Assembly: GCF_002814095.1 (NCBI RefSeq)
Contig: NZ_CP021917.1
Coordinates: forward strand, 45,722-109,721
DNA from: Sagittula sp. P11
Lineage (GTDB): Bacteria > Pseudomonadota > Alphaproteobacteria > Rhodobacterales > Rhodobacteraceae
Reading direction: 5' to 3'
DNA length: 64,000 nucleotides
The position numbers and the translations under genes were made by a program. Below the pieces are notes generated by a model that was not told the DNA's origin, ran no database searches, and saw only the letters and a list, made by a program, of their open reading frames with translations. Positions 26,565 to 35,451 of the stretch are shown piece by piece. Position 1 is the stretch's first letter. The number at the start of each line of letters is the position of its first letter.

Positions 26565-27434
26565 TCACTCGGCGGCCATGGCCAGCTTCTGGTCGGCCAG
26601 CACGAAGTCGAACTGCACGTAGAGGTCGGTGCCGTGGTCGGCGTCGGCCTTGCGGAACTCGCCGATCAGGTTCTCCTTCACGGCGAAGACCGAGTCGTTG
26701 TCGAGGTAGTCGGAGGAGGCGTCGTAAATCTGCGACACCAGCGGGCGGTAGCCCTCCTTGTTGACGACGACGTGGATGTGGCCCGGGCGCATGGTGTGGT
26801 GGCCCATGTAGGCGATCATCTCGCCCGCGGTCCAGTCGGACGGGATCGGGTAGGGCACCGGGCGCAGGGCGCGGTAGGCGTAATAGCCGTTCTCGTCGGT
26901 CTCGAACCGGCCGCGCAGGTTGTATTCCGGCTGCTCCGGGTCGTGGTTTTCATAAAGGCCGTTGGGTGCGTCTTCCCAGACGTCGATGATCGCGCCGGCG
27001 ATCGGGGTGCCGGAGGCGTCCTTCACGTAGCCCTCGACGAAGACCGATTCCTCGTCATCGAAGTGCTTCTGCACGATGGAGGCGCCGTGCGGCAGGATCG
27101 GGGCGTTCTCGCGGAAGAAGGGGCCGAGCACGGTACCGGTGGTCTCGCCGTTGGGGGTCGGGTTCGACAGCATGTCGCACAGCACCTCGACGCCGAGGAT
27201 GTCGCCCAGCAGGATGAACTCCTGCCGCTTGTCGGAGCACACGGCCCCGGCCCGGGCGAGGAAATCGCAGGCCTGCATGAATTCGCCATGCGTCAGGTTC
27301 ACGTCCTTGCAGAAGCCGTGCAGGTGCTTGACCAGCGCGGTCATGATCTCCTTCTGGCGGGCGGGAATGTCGCTGCTGGCGCCGATGGCGTCGACGACGA
27401 CGTCGGTGACGTTCTCTACGGTCACGTTGCGCAT
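26565..27434 (-). CDS. catA: Catechol 1,2-dioxygenase
   Basis: A 289-residue intradiol dioxygenase. Its four iron(III) ligands are readable: Y161 (GLYENHD), Y195 (VPYPIP), H219 and H221 (RPGHIHVVV). The N-terminal helical dimerisation domain of the catechol subgroup is present. It cleaves catechol to cis,cis-muconate, the substrate of the next gene, catB. The start at 27434 follows GGAGGA. Upstream lies the 231-bp divergent control region with the GGTATCG-N3-CATACC repeat, shared with the monooxygenase operon. Confidence 0.9.
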   Translation of the reverse strand: MRNVTVENVTDVVVDAIGASSDIPARQKEIMTALVKHLHGFCKDVNLTHGEFMQACDFLARAGAVCSDKRQEFILLGDILGVEVLCDMLSNPTPNGETTGTVLGPFFRENAPILPHGASIVQKHFDDEESVFVEGYVKDASGTPIAGAIIDVWEDAPNGLYENHDPEQPEYNLRGRFETDENGYYAYRALRPVPYPIPSDWTAGEMIAYMGHHTMRPGHIHVVVNKEGYRPLVSQIYDASSDYLDNDSVFAVKENLIGEFRKADADHGTDLYVQFDFVLADQKLAMAAE

Positions 27435-27538
27435 TGGGGTCCTCCTCCTATTGCGTCTTGTCGGGGCGGCTGGGGTGCCGGTGGTGTCTGGTGGGGCGAC
27501 TGTGCACCCTTGCCGGGCATCGGGGAAGCCGGGGGCCG

Positions 27539-27554
27539 GGTATCGGGCGATATC
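27539..27554. promoter_or_regulatory. Degenerate second operator half-pair upstream of catA
   Basis: GGTATCG-GGC-GATATC resembles the GGTATCG-N3-CATACC repeat, with 11 of 13 fixed positions matching. It lies 45 bp from the better copy at 27584, a spacing of a little over four helical turns. Confidence 0.35.
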
Positions 27555-27583
27555 GAAAAGGTCTTGGCCGTGTCGCCTTGGAG

Positions 27584-27599
27584 GGTATCGCGTCATACC
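27584..27599. promoter_or_regulatory. Shared operator candidate, copy at the catA/SCP2 divergent promoter
   Basis: GGTATCG-CGT-CATACC, a 16-bp imperfect inverted repeat. It is identical outside the central three bases to the copy at 31879-31894, in front of the monooxygenase operon and its IclR gene. The IclR protein encoded at 31955 is the natural candidate to bind both. Confidence 0.55.
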
Positions 27600-27665
27600 T
27601 TTCGGCCCGCTGTGCGGCGCGCCATGCTGCGCGCGACTGGAACAGGGCCTGACAGGGGAGGACCC

Positions 27666-28040
27666 ATGCACGACACGCTGGCACGGATCACGGCAGAGCT
27701 TGAGCGCAGCCCGCATCTTCATCGCCTGGGCGCGCTGTTTTCGGAAACCGTGCTGCTGAAGGTGGACGGGCAGGAATTCTACCTGGTGTTCGAGAAGGGG
27801 CACATCGACCGGATCGTTGATGGGCCGTCGAAGAAGACGCCGTACCGTTTCGGCCTGATGACGGATGCCGACGCGCTGCGTGCCTTCTGGACCGCACGGC
27901 CCGCGCCGGGGTTCCACGACATCTTTGCCATGGTGAAGATCGGCCGGGCGGAGATCGTCGGCGACATGCTGTGCCTCGTGAAGAACCTGCGGTTCTTCAA
28001 GGAGGTCCTGGCCCTTGGACGTGAAGGAGTGAACGCATGA
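27666..28040 (+). CDS. Small SCP2-like protein of unknown function
   Basis: A 124-residue protein without signal peptide or membrane segment. The alternating beta-strand pattern (ETVLLKVDGQEFYLVFEKG) and a C-terminal KNLRFFKEVL helix suggest a sterol-carrier-protein-2-like fold, but this is tentative. It follows a GGAGG ribosome-binding site and overlaps the alpha/beta hydrolase gene by 4 bp, so the two proteins are co-made. Divergent transcription from catA and the shared operator suggest a role in the same aromatic pathway, perhaps binding a hydrophobic substrate (inference). Confidence 0.55.
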   Translation: MHDTLARITAELERSPHLHRLGALFSETVLLKVDGQEFYLVFEKGHIDRIVDGPSKKTPYRFGLMTDADALRAFWTARPAPGFHDIFAMVKIGRAEIVGDMLCLVKNLRFFKEVLALGREGVNA

Positions 28041-28894
28041 TCGAGCCGATTTGCGGACGGTACGTGACGGTCGAGGTCGCGGGGCGGAGCCAGCGCATCT
28101 ACTTCGAGGAAGCGGGGCAGGGGCAGCCGGTGCTGTGCCTGCACACCGCCGGGTCGGACACGCGCCAGTGGCGGCACATCCTGAACGATGCGGAGATCAC
28201 AGCGTTGCACCGGGTCATCGCCTTCGACATGCCGTGGCACGGGAAATCGCTGCCGCCGGAGGGCTTCCAGACCGAGGAATACCTGCTGACGACGGAGGTC
28301 TACATGCAGACCGTCCTTGCTGTCTCGGCGGCGCTGGGGCTGGACAGGCCGGTGCTGGCGGGCGTGTCGATGGGCGGGCGGATCGCGCTGCAACTGGCGG
28401 TGCATCATCCGGAGGCGTTCCGGGCCTTCCTGGCCATCGAGGCGTCGGATTTCCAGCCGGCGTGGTACGACATCGACTGGTTCCACCGGCCCGACGCGCA
28501 TGGCGGAGAGATGGGGGCGGCGCTGGTGTCGACCAACATCTCGCCCTATGCGCCGCTGGCGGAGCGCTGGAACACCCTGTGGATGTTCATGCAGTCGGGG
28601 CCGGGAGTGTTCCGGGGCGATCTCTCGTTTTACACGCAGGACGACAGCCTCGTGGGGCAGCTTCACCGGATCGATACGACCCGGACGCCTGTGCATTTCA
28701 TCGTGGGTGCCTATGACTTCACCTGCACGCCGGAGGATGCCAAGCGCACCGCCGACCAGATCCCGGGCGCGACGCTTTCGGTGATGAAGGAGGTGGGGCA
28801 TTTCCCGATGAGCGAGCATCCCGACGGCTTCCGCCCGTTCTTTGTCGACGGGCTGGCGCGGGTGACGGGGGCACGGGCGGCTGCGGCGGAGTAG
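28037..28894 (+). CDS. Alpha/beta hydrolase
   Basis: A 285-residue alpha/beta-hydrolase-fold enzyme. The nucleophile elbow is GVSMGG, the oxyanion region LHTAGSDTRQW, an acid probably lies in GAYDFTC and the catalytic histidine in GHFPMSEHP. It could be an enol-lactone hydrolase (CatD/PcaD role) or an esterase feeding the catechol pathway. It is coupled to the SCP2-like gene (ATGA overlap) and followed by a terminator-like hairpin, so the pair forms a complete small operon. Confidence 0.8.
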   Translation: MIEPICGRYVTVEVAGRSQRIYFEEAGQGQPVLCLHTAGSDTRQWRHILNDAEITALHRVIAFDMPWHGKSLPPEGFQTEEYLLTTEVYMQTVLAVSAALGLDRPVLAGVSMGGRIALQLAVHHPEAFRAFLAIEASDFQPAWYDIDWFHRPDAHGGEMGAALVSTNISPYAPLAERWNTLWMFMQSGPGVFRGDLSFYTQDDSLVGQLHRIDTTRTPVHFIVGAYDFTCTPEDAKRTADQIPGATLSVMKEVGHFPMSEHPDGFRPFFVDGLARVTGARAAAAE

Positions 28895-28926
28895 GGCGGC
28901 GCTTGCCTGACATGGGATGGAAGGGG

Positions 28927-28957
28927 GCGGCCTGTTTTTTGCGGCCGCTTTTCCTTT
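28927..28957 (+). terminator. Intrinsic terminator after the alpha/beta hydrolase
   Basis: GCGGCC and GGCCGC (28927-28932, 28943-28948) flank a T-rich loop and are followed by TTTTCCTTT. This is one of the few hairpins in the window with a real T-tract. Confidence 0.65.
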
Positions 28958-29093
28958 AAGGCTTCCGGTCGGGGTGAGGCTTGGGGTCTGCATGGATTGC
29001 GTGTCCGGGGGGTGCGGCGCCCGGCATTGTCGGGACCATGTCATGCATGACCTCGCGCGCAGTCTCTTGCATTGACGGCGCGCGAGGCAGGCC

Positions 29094-29579
29094 TCAGTCG
29101 GCCAGGCCGCCGAACTTGCCGCCATGGAAAAGGAGCGGGCGGGCCCCCGACGCGCGTTCGAGGCGGGTCACCTGTCCGATGAACACCACGTGATCCCCGG
29201 CCTTCACGTCCTGCGCCACGTCGCAGACAAAGACCGACGCGGCGCCGGGCACGACGGGCAGGCCGTCCAGCTCCACGAAGGGATCGGCGTGGTCGGGGTC
29301 GAAACGCCCGGCGAAGTGCATGGCCAGCTTCTCCATTTCGTCGGAGAGGATGCTGACCGCATAGCGGCCGGAGGCGCGCACCTTGTCCAGGAGCTTGCAC
29401 TTGTGGTCCAGCGAGATCGCGATCATCGGCGGGTCCAGAGACACCGACATGAAGGCGTTGGCGGTCATGCCGTGGTCGCCTTCATCCGTTCGGGTGGAAA
29501 TCACCGTCACGCCGGTGGCGAAGGCGCCGCAGGCGTCGCGCAGGGCGCGGGGGTCGATATGTTCGAAGCGCGCGTTCAT
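29094..29579 (-). CDS. Flavin reductase (HpaC-like, small component of monooxygenase)
   Basis: A 161-residue FMN-binding split-barrel reductase. Family features are the N-terminal FATGVTVIST, GMTANAFMSVSLDPP and the C-terminal PLLFHGGKFGGL. It reduces free flavin with NAD(P)H for the HpaB-type oxygenase at 31800. It is the last gene of the oxygenase, FAD-synthetase-like and reductase operon. Its ATG overlaps the stop of the upstream gene by 4 bp. Confidence 0.88.
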   Translation of the reverse strand: MNARFEHIDPRALRDACGAFATGVTVISTRTDEGDHGMTANAFMSVSLDPPMIAISLDHKCKLLDKVRASGRYAVSILSDEMEKLAMHFAGRFDPDHADPFVELDGLPVVPGAASVFVCDVAQDVKAGDHVVFIGQVTRLERASGARPLLFHGGKFGGLAD

Positions 29580-30190
29580 GGCGTCGTCTCCTGAAATCTC
29601 AGGTCCTGGGTCAGCATCCGCCCGGTCAGGCAGGCGGCGCCCTCGAAGGGGCCTTGCAGGGCGCGGGCCTCTGCCAGTCTCCCGTCTGCACGTAGGGCGC
29701 GAATGCGTGTGGACGATACGGTTTCGCCCGCCGCGCAGATCACGGGTTGCGCGATGTTGACGTTGAAATGGCGCGACAAGAGGGCGGTGTCGCCGGACTG
29801 CCGGTGCCCGAACCGGAAGTCCGCGCCGACGTGGATCACCTGTGGGTTCACCCGGGCCAGGTCGCGCAGGAAGGTGTCGGCGCTTCGGGCGGCATAGAGA
29901 CGGTCGAAGCGGGCGACCACGATCATGTCCGGGCCAAGCCGGGCGATGCGGGCCAGCTTCTCGTCCAGCGGGCAAAGCTGTGCGGCGCGGCCAAAGACCA
30001 CCTTGGGCGGCGGGTCGAAGGTCCAGACGACGGAGGCGACATGTGCCCTCCGCGCCTGATCCACCGCGCCGCGGATCAGCGCCTGGTGGCCGCGATGCAC
30101 GCCGTCGAAGGCGCCGATGGCCATGACGGAGGCGGGCAGGGACGCCTGCCAGTCCGTCACGATGCGTGTCTGTTCTGCCTGAAAATCCAT
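29576..30190 (-). CDS. Stand-alone FAD synthetase-like nucleotidyltransferase (RibF N-domain only)
   Basis: A 204-residue protein with the nucleotidyltransferase motifs of bifunctional Rib[12 protein letters not shown] (about 26-36) and SSTRIR (about 160-165). The riboflavin kinase domain that normally follows is absent, and the gene ends by overlapping the flavin reductase gene by 4 bp, so this is not a visible truncation by mutation. It probably adenylates FMN to FAD. Its place between the two subunits of an FADH2-dependent monooxygenase suggests local supply of FAD. The activity is inferred. Confidence 0.75.
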   Translation of the reverse strand: MDFQAEQTRIVTDWQASLPASVMAIGAFDGVHRGHQALIRGAVDQARRAHVASVVWTFDPPPKVVFGRAAQLCPLDEKLARIARLGPDMIVVARFDRLYAARSADTFLRDLARVNPQVIHVGADFRFGHRQSGDTALLSRHFNVNIAQPVICAAGETVSSTRIRALRADGRLAEARALQGPFEGAACLTGRMLTQDLRFQETTP

Positions 30191-31800
30191 GGTGGCCTCT
30201 TGCCTGTCAGACGCGGCCCGCCAAGCCCGGCGGACCGCATCCGGGAGGATTTACTGGAAGCCGCCCTGAGGCGGTTCACGTCCCACGGGTTGATCATGTC
30301 GGCCACGTTCCAGCCGTCGAGGCCGTATTCCGACATGTACTCTTCCACGAGGTTCTGCATCATCTCCATCTCGCCGGTCGCCTGCGCGGTCAGCATGGTC
30401 TCGATGCGGATGTTTTCGTAGTTGCCGGCGTAGTTGCTTTCGTAAAGTTCATGCCGCCCGCCGAATTCGGAGCCCATCGCGTCCCAGAGCAGCTTCAGCA
30501 GCTTCACCCGGTCCACGGCGACCATGCCGTTCGACCCGCGCACGAAGCGGTCGATGTAGGGGCGGATCTCTTCTGAACCGAAGTCCATCGCCGAGGAGGG
30601 CAGGTAGATCAGGCCGGAGGCCACGTGCCGCTCGATCAGCTCCTTGATCCGGCTGTAGGCCATGGGCGCGAAGACCCGGTAGGCGAGGCCGTAGTTGATG
30701 TTGGGCAGGACGTAGCCGCTGGTGCCTTCCCACGCGACGGGCGATTTCACCATCGCGTCCGAGAGGCCCCAGAACAGGTTGCGCCAGGCGATGACCTCGC
30801 CCACCGCCGTCTGCGGGCCGCGGAAGACGCCGGAGCCCGTCGCCTCCAGTGCCTTGGAGAAAAGACCGGAGATGAAATCCATCTTGACCGCCAGCCGCGT
30901 CACGCCGTGCAGGGTGAAGCGCGGGACAAAGCCCGAGGCCGGGAAGAAGGCGTTGATCTTCTCCACGTCGCCATAGATGAAGATGTTCTCCCACGGGACC
31001 AGCACCTTGTCGAAGACGAGGATGGAGTCGTTCTCGTCCAGGCGGCTCGACAGCGGGTAGTCGAAGGGTGTGCCCATCACCGCCGCGTTCAGTTCGTAGG
31101 AGGCGCGCGAGATCAGTTTCACCCCCTCGGCGCCCATGGGCGCGGTGAAGATCAGGGCGAACCTCTTCTCCTTGATGGGAATGCCGTAGTGGGCGATGAA
31201 GTTGTAATGCGTCAGCGCCGAGCCGGTGGCGACCACCTTGGCCCCCGACACGATCAGGCCCGCATCGGTTTCCTTCTCCACCTGCATGTAGACGTCGCCG
31301 GTTTCCTCGATGGGCAGGTGACGGTCGATCGGCGGATTGACGATGGCGTGGTTCCAGTAGTCCAGCCGCTCCTGCGTGCGGGCGTACCACATCTTCGCGT
31401 TCTCGGCGTATTCGCCGTAGAAGCTGCTGTTCGCGCCGAGCGTGCCGAGGAAGGCCGCCTTGTAGTCCGGTGCGCGGCCCATCCAGCCGTTCGCCACGCG
31501 CTGCGTCTCGGCAATGGCGTCGCGGCCGGCGATCAGGTCCTCTGCCGATTTCGGCCCCAGGAAGAACGGGTGCGTCCAGCCGCCCGACCCGGTGTCGGTG
31601 GGCCGTCCAAGCGTGTCCTTCTGCGCGTTCAGCTTGTCGTACCAGCGCGCCACCATGCGCGAGGAGTTGCGGAATGCGGGATGCTTCGTGACGTCCTTGA
31701 CCCGCTCGCCATGGACATAGACACAGCGTCCGTCCTGAAGGCTTTCGAGGAATTCGGCGCCGGTGTAGGGTGCGGTGCCCTGTGTGGTGTGATCTTTCAT
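30157..31800 (-). CDS. FADH2-dependent monooxygenase, HpaB family (phenol/4-hydroxyphenylacetate-type)
   Basis: A large oxygenase component of two-component flavin monooxygenases, with the acyl-CoA-dehydrogenase-like fold of HpaB/PheA. It uses FADH2 from the reductase at 29579 to hydroxylate a phenolic substrate. Because catechol 1,2-dioxygenase is nearby and seems co-regulated, an ortho-hydroxylation that yields catechol (such as phenol) is attractive. The open frame gives 547 residues and overlaps the next gene by 34 bp. Adding one G to the CCC run (coding GGG) at 30264-30266 gives a stop at 30251 and a 516-residue protein ending RGGFQ, which fits the family better. A frameshift is therefore likely. 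Confidence 0.82.
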   Translation of the reverse strand: MKDHTTQGTAPYTGAEFLESLQDGRCVYVHGERVKDVTKHPAFRNSSRMVARWYDKLNAQKDTLGRPTDTGSGGWTHPFFLGPKSAEDLIAGRDAIAETQRVANGWMGRAPDYKAAFLGTLGANSSFYGEYAENAKMWYARTQERLDYWNHAIVNPPIDRHLPIEETGDVYMQVEKETDAGLIVSGAKVVATGSALTHYNFIAHYGIPIKEKRFALIFTAPMGAEGVKLISRASYELNAAVMGTPFDYPLSSRLDENDSILVFDKVLVPWENIFIYGDVEKINAFFPASGFVPRFTLHGVTRLAVKMDFISGLFSKALEATGSGVFRGPQTAVGEVIAWRNLFWGLSDAMVKSPVAWEGTSGYVLPNINYGLAYRVFAPMAYSRIKELIERHVASGLIYLPSSAMDFGSEEIRPYIDRFVRGSNGMVAVDRVKLLKLLWDAMGSEFGGRHELYESNYAGNYENIRIETMLTAQATGEMEMMQNLVEEYMSEYGLDGWNVADMINPWDVNRLRAASSKSSRMRSAGLGGPRLTGKRPPWIFRQNRHAS

Positions 31801-31878
31801 CTTGTCCTCCCTTGGACCCGTCCGGAAATCGCTGATCGGGTTGGAGGGTATGAAAGGTCAAATCCGGCATTGCCTAAA

Positions 31879-31894
31879 GGTATCGGACCATACC
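31879..31894. promoter_or_regulatory. Shared operator candidate, copy at the monooxygenase/IclR divergent promoter
   Basis: GGTATCG-GAC-CATACC, the partner of the repeat at 27584. It sits in the 154-bp spacer between the monooxygenase operon and its divergent IclR gene. Confidence 0.55.
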
Positions 31895-31901
31895 GTGAGT
31901 T

Positions 31902-31920
31902 TATCCGTTATTACCGGATA
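31902..31920. promoter_or_regulatory. Second inverted repeat in the monooxygenase/IclR spacer
   Basis: TATCCG-TTATTAC-CGGATA lies beside the shared operator and 35 bp before the IclR start. It is AT-rich in the middle and may be a promoter element or autoregulatory site. A related palindrome, CGGAT-T-ATCCG, stands after the IclR gene at 32709-32719. Confidence 0.4.
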
Positions 31921-31954
31921 GTGTGAATGAGTAATCAGTTGAGAAGGAGTGAAC

Positions 31955-32692
31955 ATGGGGACTATCCGGAAAGTCGGGAATATCATGCGGCTGTTCTCCG
32001 AAAAGGAGCCTGAGCTGGGTCTGTCGGACATCGCGCGTCGGATGAACCTGTCGACGAGCGGAACGCACGACCTGATGGACGGTTTGCGCAAGATCGGGAT
32101 GGTGCAGCGCGTCGCGCGGGGGCGGTACAGGCTGGGGCCGATGATCGCCTCTCTCTACCGCGTGCTGATCGACACCTCCGCCCTGGTCGACACCGCCCGC
32201 CCGACGCTGGAGCGGCTAGTGGCCGATTACGGGGAGACGGTGCACCTGACGGTTCTGGACCGCTCGCGGCTGGTGGTGGCGGATGCCATCGAGGGCGGCA
32301 AGGCGCTGCGGGTGGCGCGCAGCATCCTCGACGACCTCGACGCGCACGAGACGCCGGTCGGCATGCTGCACCTGTCGGTCGCCGGACGCACGCGGCAGGA
32401 GGCCTATTTCGCCGACCACGCCAACGGGCGCACGCCACTGCTGCCGCCGGAACGGCGCGAGACGGACCTCGCCGCAATGGCGCGCGACGGCTTTGCCGCC
32501 GGGCCGGTCGCGACGGAGCGGGACGTGATCTGCACGGCGGCGCTCTTGCGCAACCACACGGAAATCCCCTTTGCGGCGGTCAGCCTCTGCATTCCCAAGG
32601 CGCGATACGACGAACAACCAAGGGCGTTCCGCACGATCTGCCAGACAGCGGCGGCCCGGATCAGCGCCGACCTCGGGTCATGCGCCGTGTGA
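31955..32692 (+). CDS. IclR-family transcriptional regulator (aromatic pathway)
   Basis: A 245-residue IclR protein: N-terminal winged helix (residues 1-65, LGLSDIARRMNLSTSGTHDL) and C-terminal effector-binding domain (about 80-245). It is divergent from the HpaB-type monooxygenase operon. The ATG at 31955 follows AGAAGGAG by 5 nt; an in-frame GTG two codons upstream overlaps that site. The repeat GGTATCG-N3-CATACC in its own spacer and before catA suggests it controls both units, possibly in response to a phenolic substrate (inference). Confidence 0.85.
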   Translation: MGTIRKVGNIMRLFSEKEPELGLSDIARRMNLSTSGTHDLMDGLRKIGMVQRVARGRYRLGPMIASLYRVLIDTSALVDTARPTLERLVADYGETVHLTVLDRSRLVVADAIEGGKALRVARSILDDLDAHETPVGMLHLSVAGRTRQEAYFADHANGRTPLLPPERRETDLAAMARDGFAAGPVATERDVICTAALLRNHTEIPFAAVSLCIPKARYDEQPRAFRTICQTAAARISADLGSCAV

Positions 32693-32743
32693 TGGGGGTT
32701 ACATAAGACGGATTATCCGCTTGTGCTGCCCTCGGGGGCACAT

Positions 32744-33771
32744 TCAAACATGTATTGGGCATCTCCGCTGTCGTGCTGGAAAGCAACGAGTATGGAGATG
32801 GCCCACACAGAGCTGGATTTGCGTGCGCCGCTCACCATCGAAGACCCGTTGGCCGGTTTGGGCGCTACCCCGGGCCAGCGGGCGGAACTGGACCTGTTCG
32901 ACAAGCCAGTCGCAGAACGGCTTCACCTTTTCCTCGCGCCCTTCCGGGATCACCATATGGTAGGCTTTCTGCGTTGCATGGGGCGCGTCCAGAACGACCT
33001 TCAGCTCGCCGTCGGCGAGTTCCTTCTCGATGAGGTAGCGGGGCAGAAGCGCATACCGAGACCGGCCTTCGCCGCCTCGATGGTGAGCGTGAACTGGTCG
33101 AAGGTATGGGCGATGCGCGTAAGGGGCGCGTCGACCCCGCAGCGCCCGAACCAGTCCGACCAGAGGTTTGGGCGTTCCGACAGGACGAGTTTGGGCGCTT
33201 CGATCAGGTCCTCGGGCGCGGAGGCGCGCGTCTGCCGCAGCGCACCGCCCACGACCGGAACGACGATTTCGCTGCACAGGTAGATGCACCTGGCCCCCGG
33301 CCAGTTCGGGTCGCCGAAGTGTATCGCGAGGTCGCATTGTTCTGCGGCCAGGTTGAACAGGCCCTTTCTCGTGGTGATGTCGAAGCTCGTGTTCGGGGCC
33401 TTGCCGATGTAGTCCGCCAGACGCGGCGCAAGCCATCGCTGGGCAAAGGTCGGCAGGGCGTTGATGGTCAGCAGCGTGTGGCCCGCGTCGGCGGCCTTGG
33501 CGTGACGCATGGTGACCTCGGCCATGCGCAGAAGCTGTGTGACCTCCCGAAGAAACGTCTCGCCGGTCGGTGTCATGATCACCCGGCCACGGACCCGCTC
33601 GAACAGGGGATGGCCGATCTGCTCCTCCAGTTCGCGGACTTGTCGGCTGACCGCGCTTTGCGTCAGGGCGAGCTCGTCTGCGGCGCGGGTGAAGTTGCCG
33701 TGGCGCGCGGCGCTCTCGAACGTCTGCAACAGCCGCATGTCGGGAAGCTCCCGTCGAGAAAGGGTGGTCAT
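32744..33771 (-). pseudogene. LysR-family regulator (GcvA-like), one-base frameshift
   Basis: The first 240 residues (33771 to about 33052) are a clean LysR protein: helix-turn-helix FTRAADELALTQSAVSRQ and effector domain up to IEAAKAGLGM. The frame then turns into a short unrelated tail ending at 33001. The expected continuation ALLPRYLIEKELADG is in another frame and stays open to 32744. Adding one G at about 33052 (coding ATGCGC to ATGGCGC) restores GLGMALLPRY. The restored protein would be about 342 residues, longer than the usual 300, so a second change near the C-terminus is possible. It lies downstream of the oxidase gene on the same strand. Confidence 0.75.
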
Positions 33772-33874
33772 GGCCGCTGCTCCGTCAGACTGGAAGCGCC
33801 TTGTGCGACACAGGCGCCGTTCCCGTCATACCTCGAAACCTACCCGATCGAGGAATGCAAGCGTCACGATGGGC

Positions 33875-35152
33875 TCATCCCATGAGGCCGGGCCGGGTTG
33901 CATGGGTCAGCGACGCACCGAATTCGTAATAGGCGCCCATCAGCTTCTTGAACCGTTCGGCGTACTTGCGGACAACCGGCAGAGGCAGTGCGTCGGGACC
34001 TTCCCCCAGAAGCGCCTTGGCCGCAGCCGTGCCGATGACGGTGCCTGGGCAAATGCCCCGTCCGGAGTAGCCGAAGACGGCGTAGGCGTCGGGGCCAAAC
34101 TCGACGACCTTCGGAATATGGTCCTTGGTCATCGCGATCTTGCCCCGCCAGTGGTGCTCGAACGGAACGTCGCCCAGTTCGGGGTACAGGCGTTGCAACT
34201 TGCGGCGCGCCCATCGTGCGTGGATCTGCGCAGCCGGGCCGTCGGTGTTTCCCATGCCCCCCACGATGAGCCGGCCGCTTTCGTCCGTGCGGATCGACGA
34301 CATGACCAGCGCGGTGTCCCAGCATCCCTCGCGCCCGGGCAGGACCTTTGCCCGCTGTGCTTCGGTCAGCGGTGCCGTGGCGAATTGACAGTAGTTCACC
34401 ACGACGTATTCCGGCGCATAAGCGCCTTCGGCCAGCGTGTGGTAGGCGTTGGTCGCAAGAAGCATGCGCCGCGCGGTGACCACCCCGCCATTGGCATGGA
34501 CTCGCCAGGACTTCCCTGCGCGTTCGACCCGGGTGACCGGGCTGTTCTGGTAGATCTGCGCCCCCAGTCCGACGGCGGCCCGGGCCAGACCGTTGCAAAA
34601 GGCCCGGGGCTGCACTGTGCCCGCCCTTGGATCCAGAAGCGCGCCGTGAAATTCGGTGCTGCCCGTGCGCCGGGTGGTTTCGTCACGATCCAGGAGCTGC
34701 AAGGGCGCCCCGAAGCGGTTGCCCTGCCGATAGCGGTTCTCGAGGTCGCGGAAACCGCCGGGTGCATGCGCCAGATGCAGGGTGCCGTTCTGAACCGCTT
34801 CACAGGCGATCCCGAATTCCTGCACGAGGGAAAAGACCGTCGCGGGGCCTTGGCCCAGCTCTTCGATCAGCCGCGTGCCCGCAGCCTCACCCATGGTCGC
34901 CACGACATCGTCCGGCGGCAGCCACAGCCCCGCATTCACCAGACCGACGTTGCGGCCGGAGCCGCCATGGGCAATCGTTTCGGCTTCGAGCACTATCACC
35001 GATGCACCTGACCGCGCGGCCTGAAGCGCGGCCGAGCAGCCGGTGAAGCCGCCACCGATCACCAAGAGATCGGCCTCTTTGCCGGACGAAAGCCGGGTCT
35101 CGGGGATGCCCTCGCCGTTCGTGTGTTCCCAAAGAATTCCTGCCGTGCTCAT
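33875..35152 (-). CDS. FAD-dependent oxidoreductase (DAO family, gamma-glutamylputrescine oxidase-like)
   Basis: A 425-residue flavoprotein. The N-terminal dinucleotide-binding motif is VIGGGFTGCSAALQAARSG (about 31-49), followed by SGRNVGLVNAG and the C-terminal GYSGRGICPGT flavin-contact segment. The layout matches PuuB/OrdL-type oxidases of amines or amino acids, which release an aldehyde or keto product, ammonia and H2O2. The substrate is unknown. ATG 35152 overlaps the small upstream ORF by 4 bp, and two LysR genes flank the unit. Confidence 0.82.
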   Translation of the reverse strand: MSTAGILWEHTNGEGIPETRLSSGKEADLLVIGGGFTGCSAALQAARSGASVIVLEAETIAHGGSGRNVGLVNAGLWLPPDDVVATMGEAAGTRLIEELGQGPATVFSLVQEFGIACEAVQNGTLHLAHAPGGFRDLENRYRQGNRFGAPLQLLDRDETTRRTGSTEFHGALLDPRAGTVQPRAFCNGLARAAVGLGAQIYQNSPVTRVERAGKSWRVHANGGVVTARRMLLATNAYHTLAEGAYAPEYVVVNYCQFATAPLTEAQRAKVLPGREGCWDTALVMSSIRTDESGRLIVGGMGNTDGPAAQIHARWARRKLQRLYPELGDVPFEHHWRGKIAMTKDHIPKVVEFGPDAYAVFGYSGRGICPGTVIGTAAAKALLGEGPDALPLPVVRKYAERFKKLMGAYYEFGASLTHATRPGLMG

Positions 35153-35412
35153 TGGGCTGTTCCCTTTGCCAGCGGCTGTTTCTGATAGGCGGCCAGTTTT
35201 ATGGCAGTCAGGCGAAATCGGTCGTCCGTGTCGCAGGGCAGGACCACCGGCGTGCTGTTGCACAAAAGGACGGTGACCTGACCAGAGGCGCTCAGCTTTG
35301 CGGCGCGGTCCGGAAGCTGAACGATTTCGGAAACCTCCAACGAATGAGTTCTCTGCGCGTGGCGGAACGTCGGAACAGTCTGCATCAGAGCAAGTCTCCC
35401 ATGGGATTTCAT
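35149..35412 (-). CDS. Hypothetical small protein upstream of the oxidase
   Basis: An 87-residue ORF with no family I recognise, no signal peptide and no membrane segment. Support comes from its place: it starts in the LysR divergent promoter and its stop overlaps the oxidase start by 4 bp (ATGA). A methionine at residue 10 is an alternative start. It may be a small partner or a leader ORF that couples translation. It could also be spurious. Confidence 0.4.
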   Translation of the reverse strand: MKSHGRLALMQTVPTFRHAQRTHSLEVSEIVQLPDRAAKLSASGQVTVLLCNSTPVVLPCDTDDRFRLTAIKLAAYQKQPLAKGTAQ

Positions 35413-35451
35413 GAGAAAGTGCCGTACGGAGGCGCGCCCGAAAAGTGATTT

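Noticed and set aside
25287..28040. 917-codon frame ending in the SCP2-like protein
   Set aside because: The first 790 codons are opposite catB and catA. Only the last 124 codons follow a ribosome-binding site.
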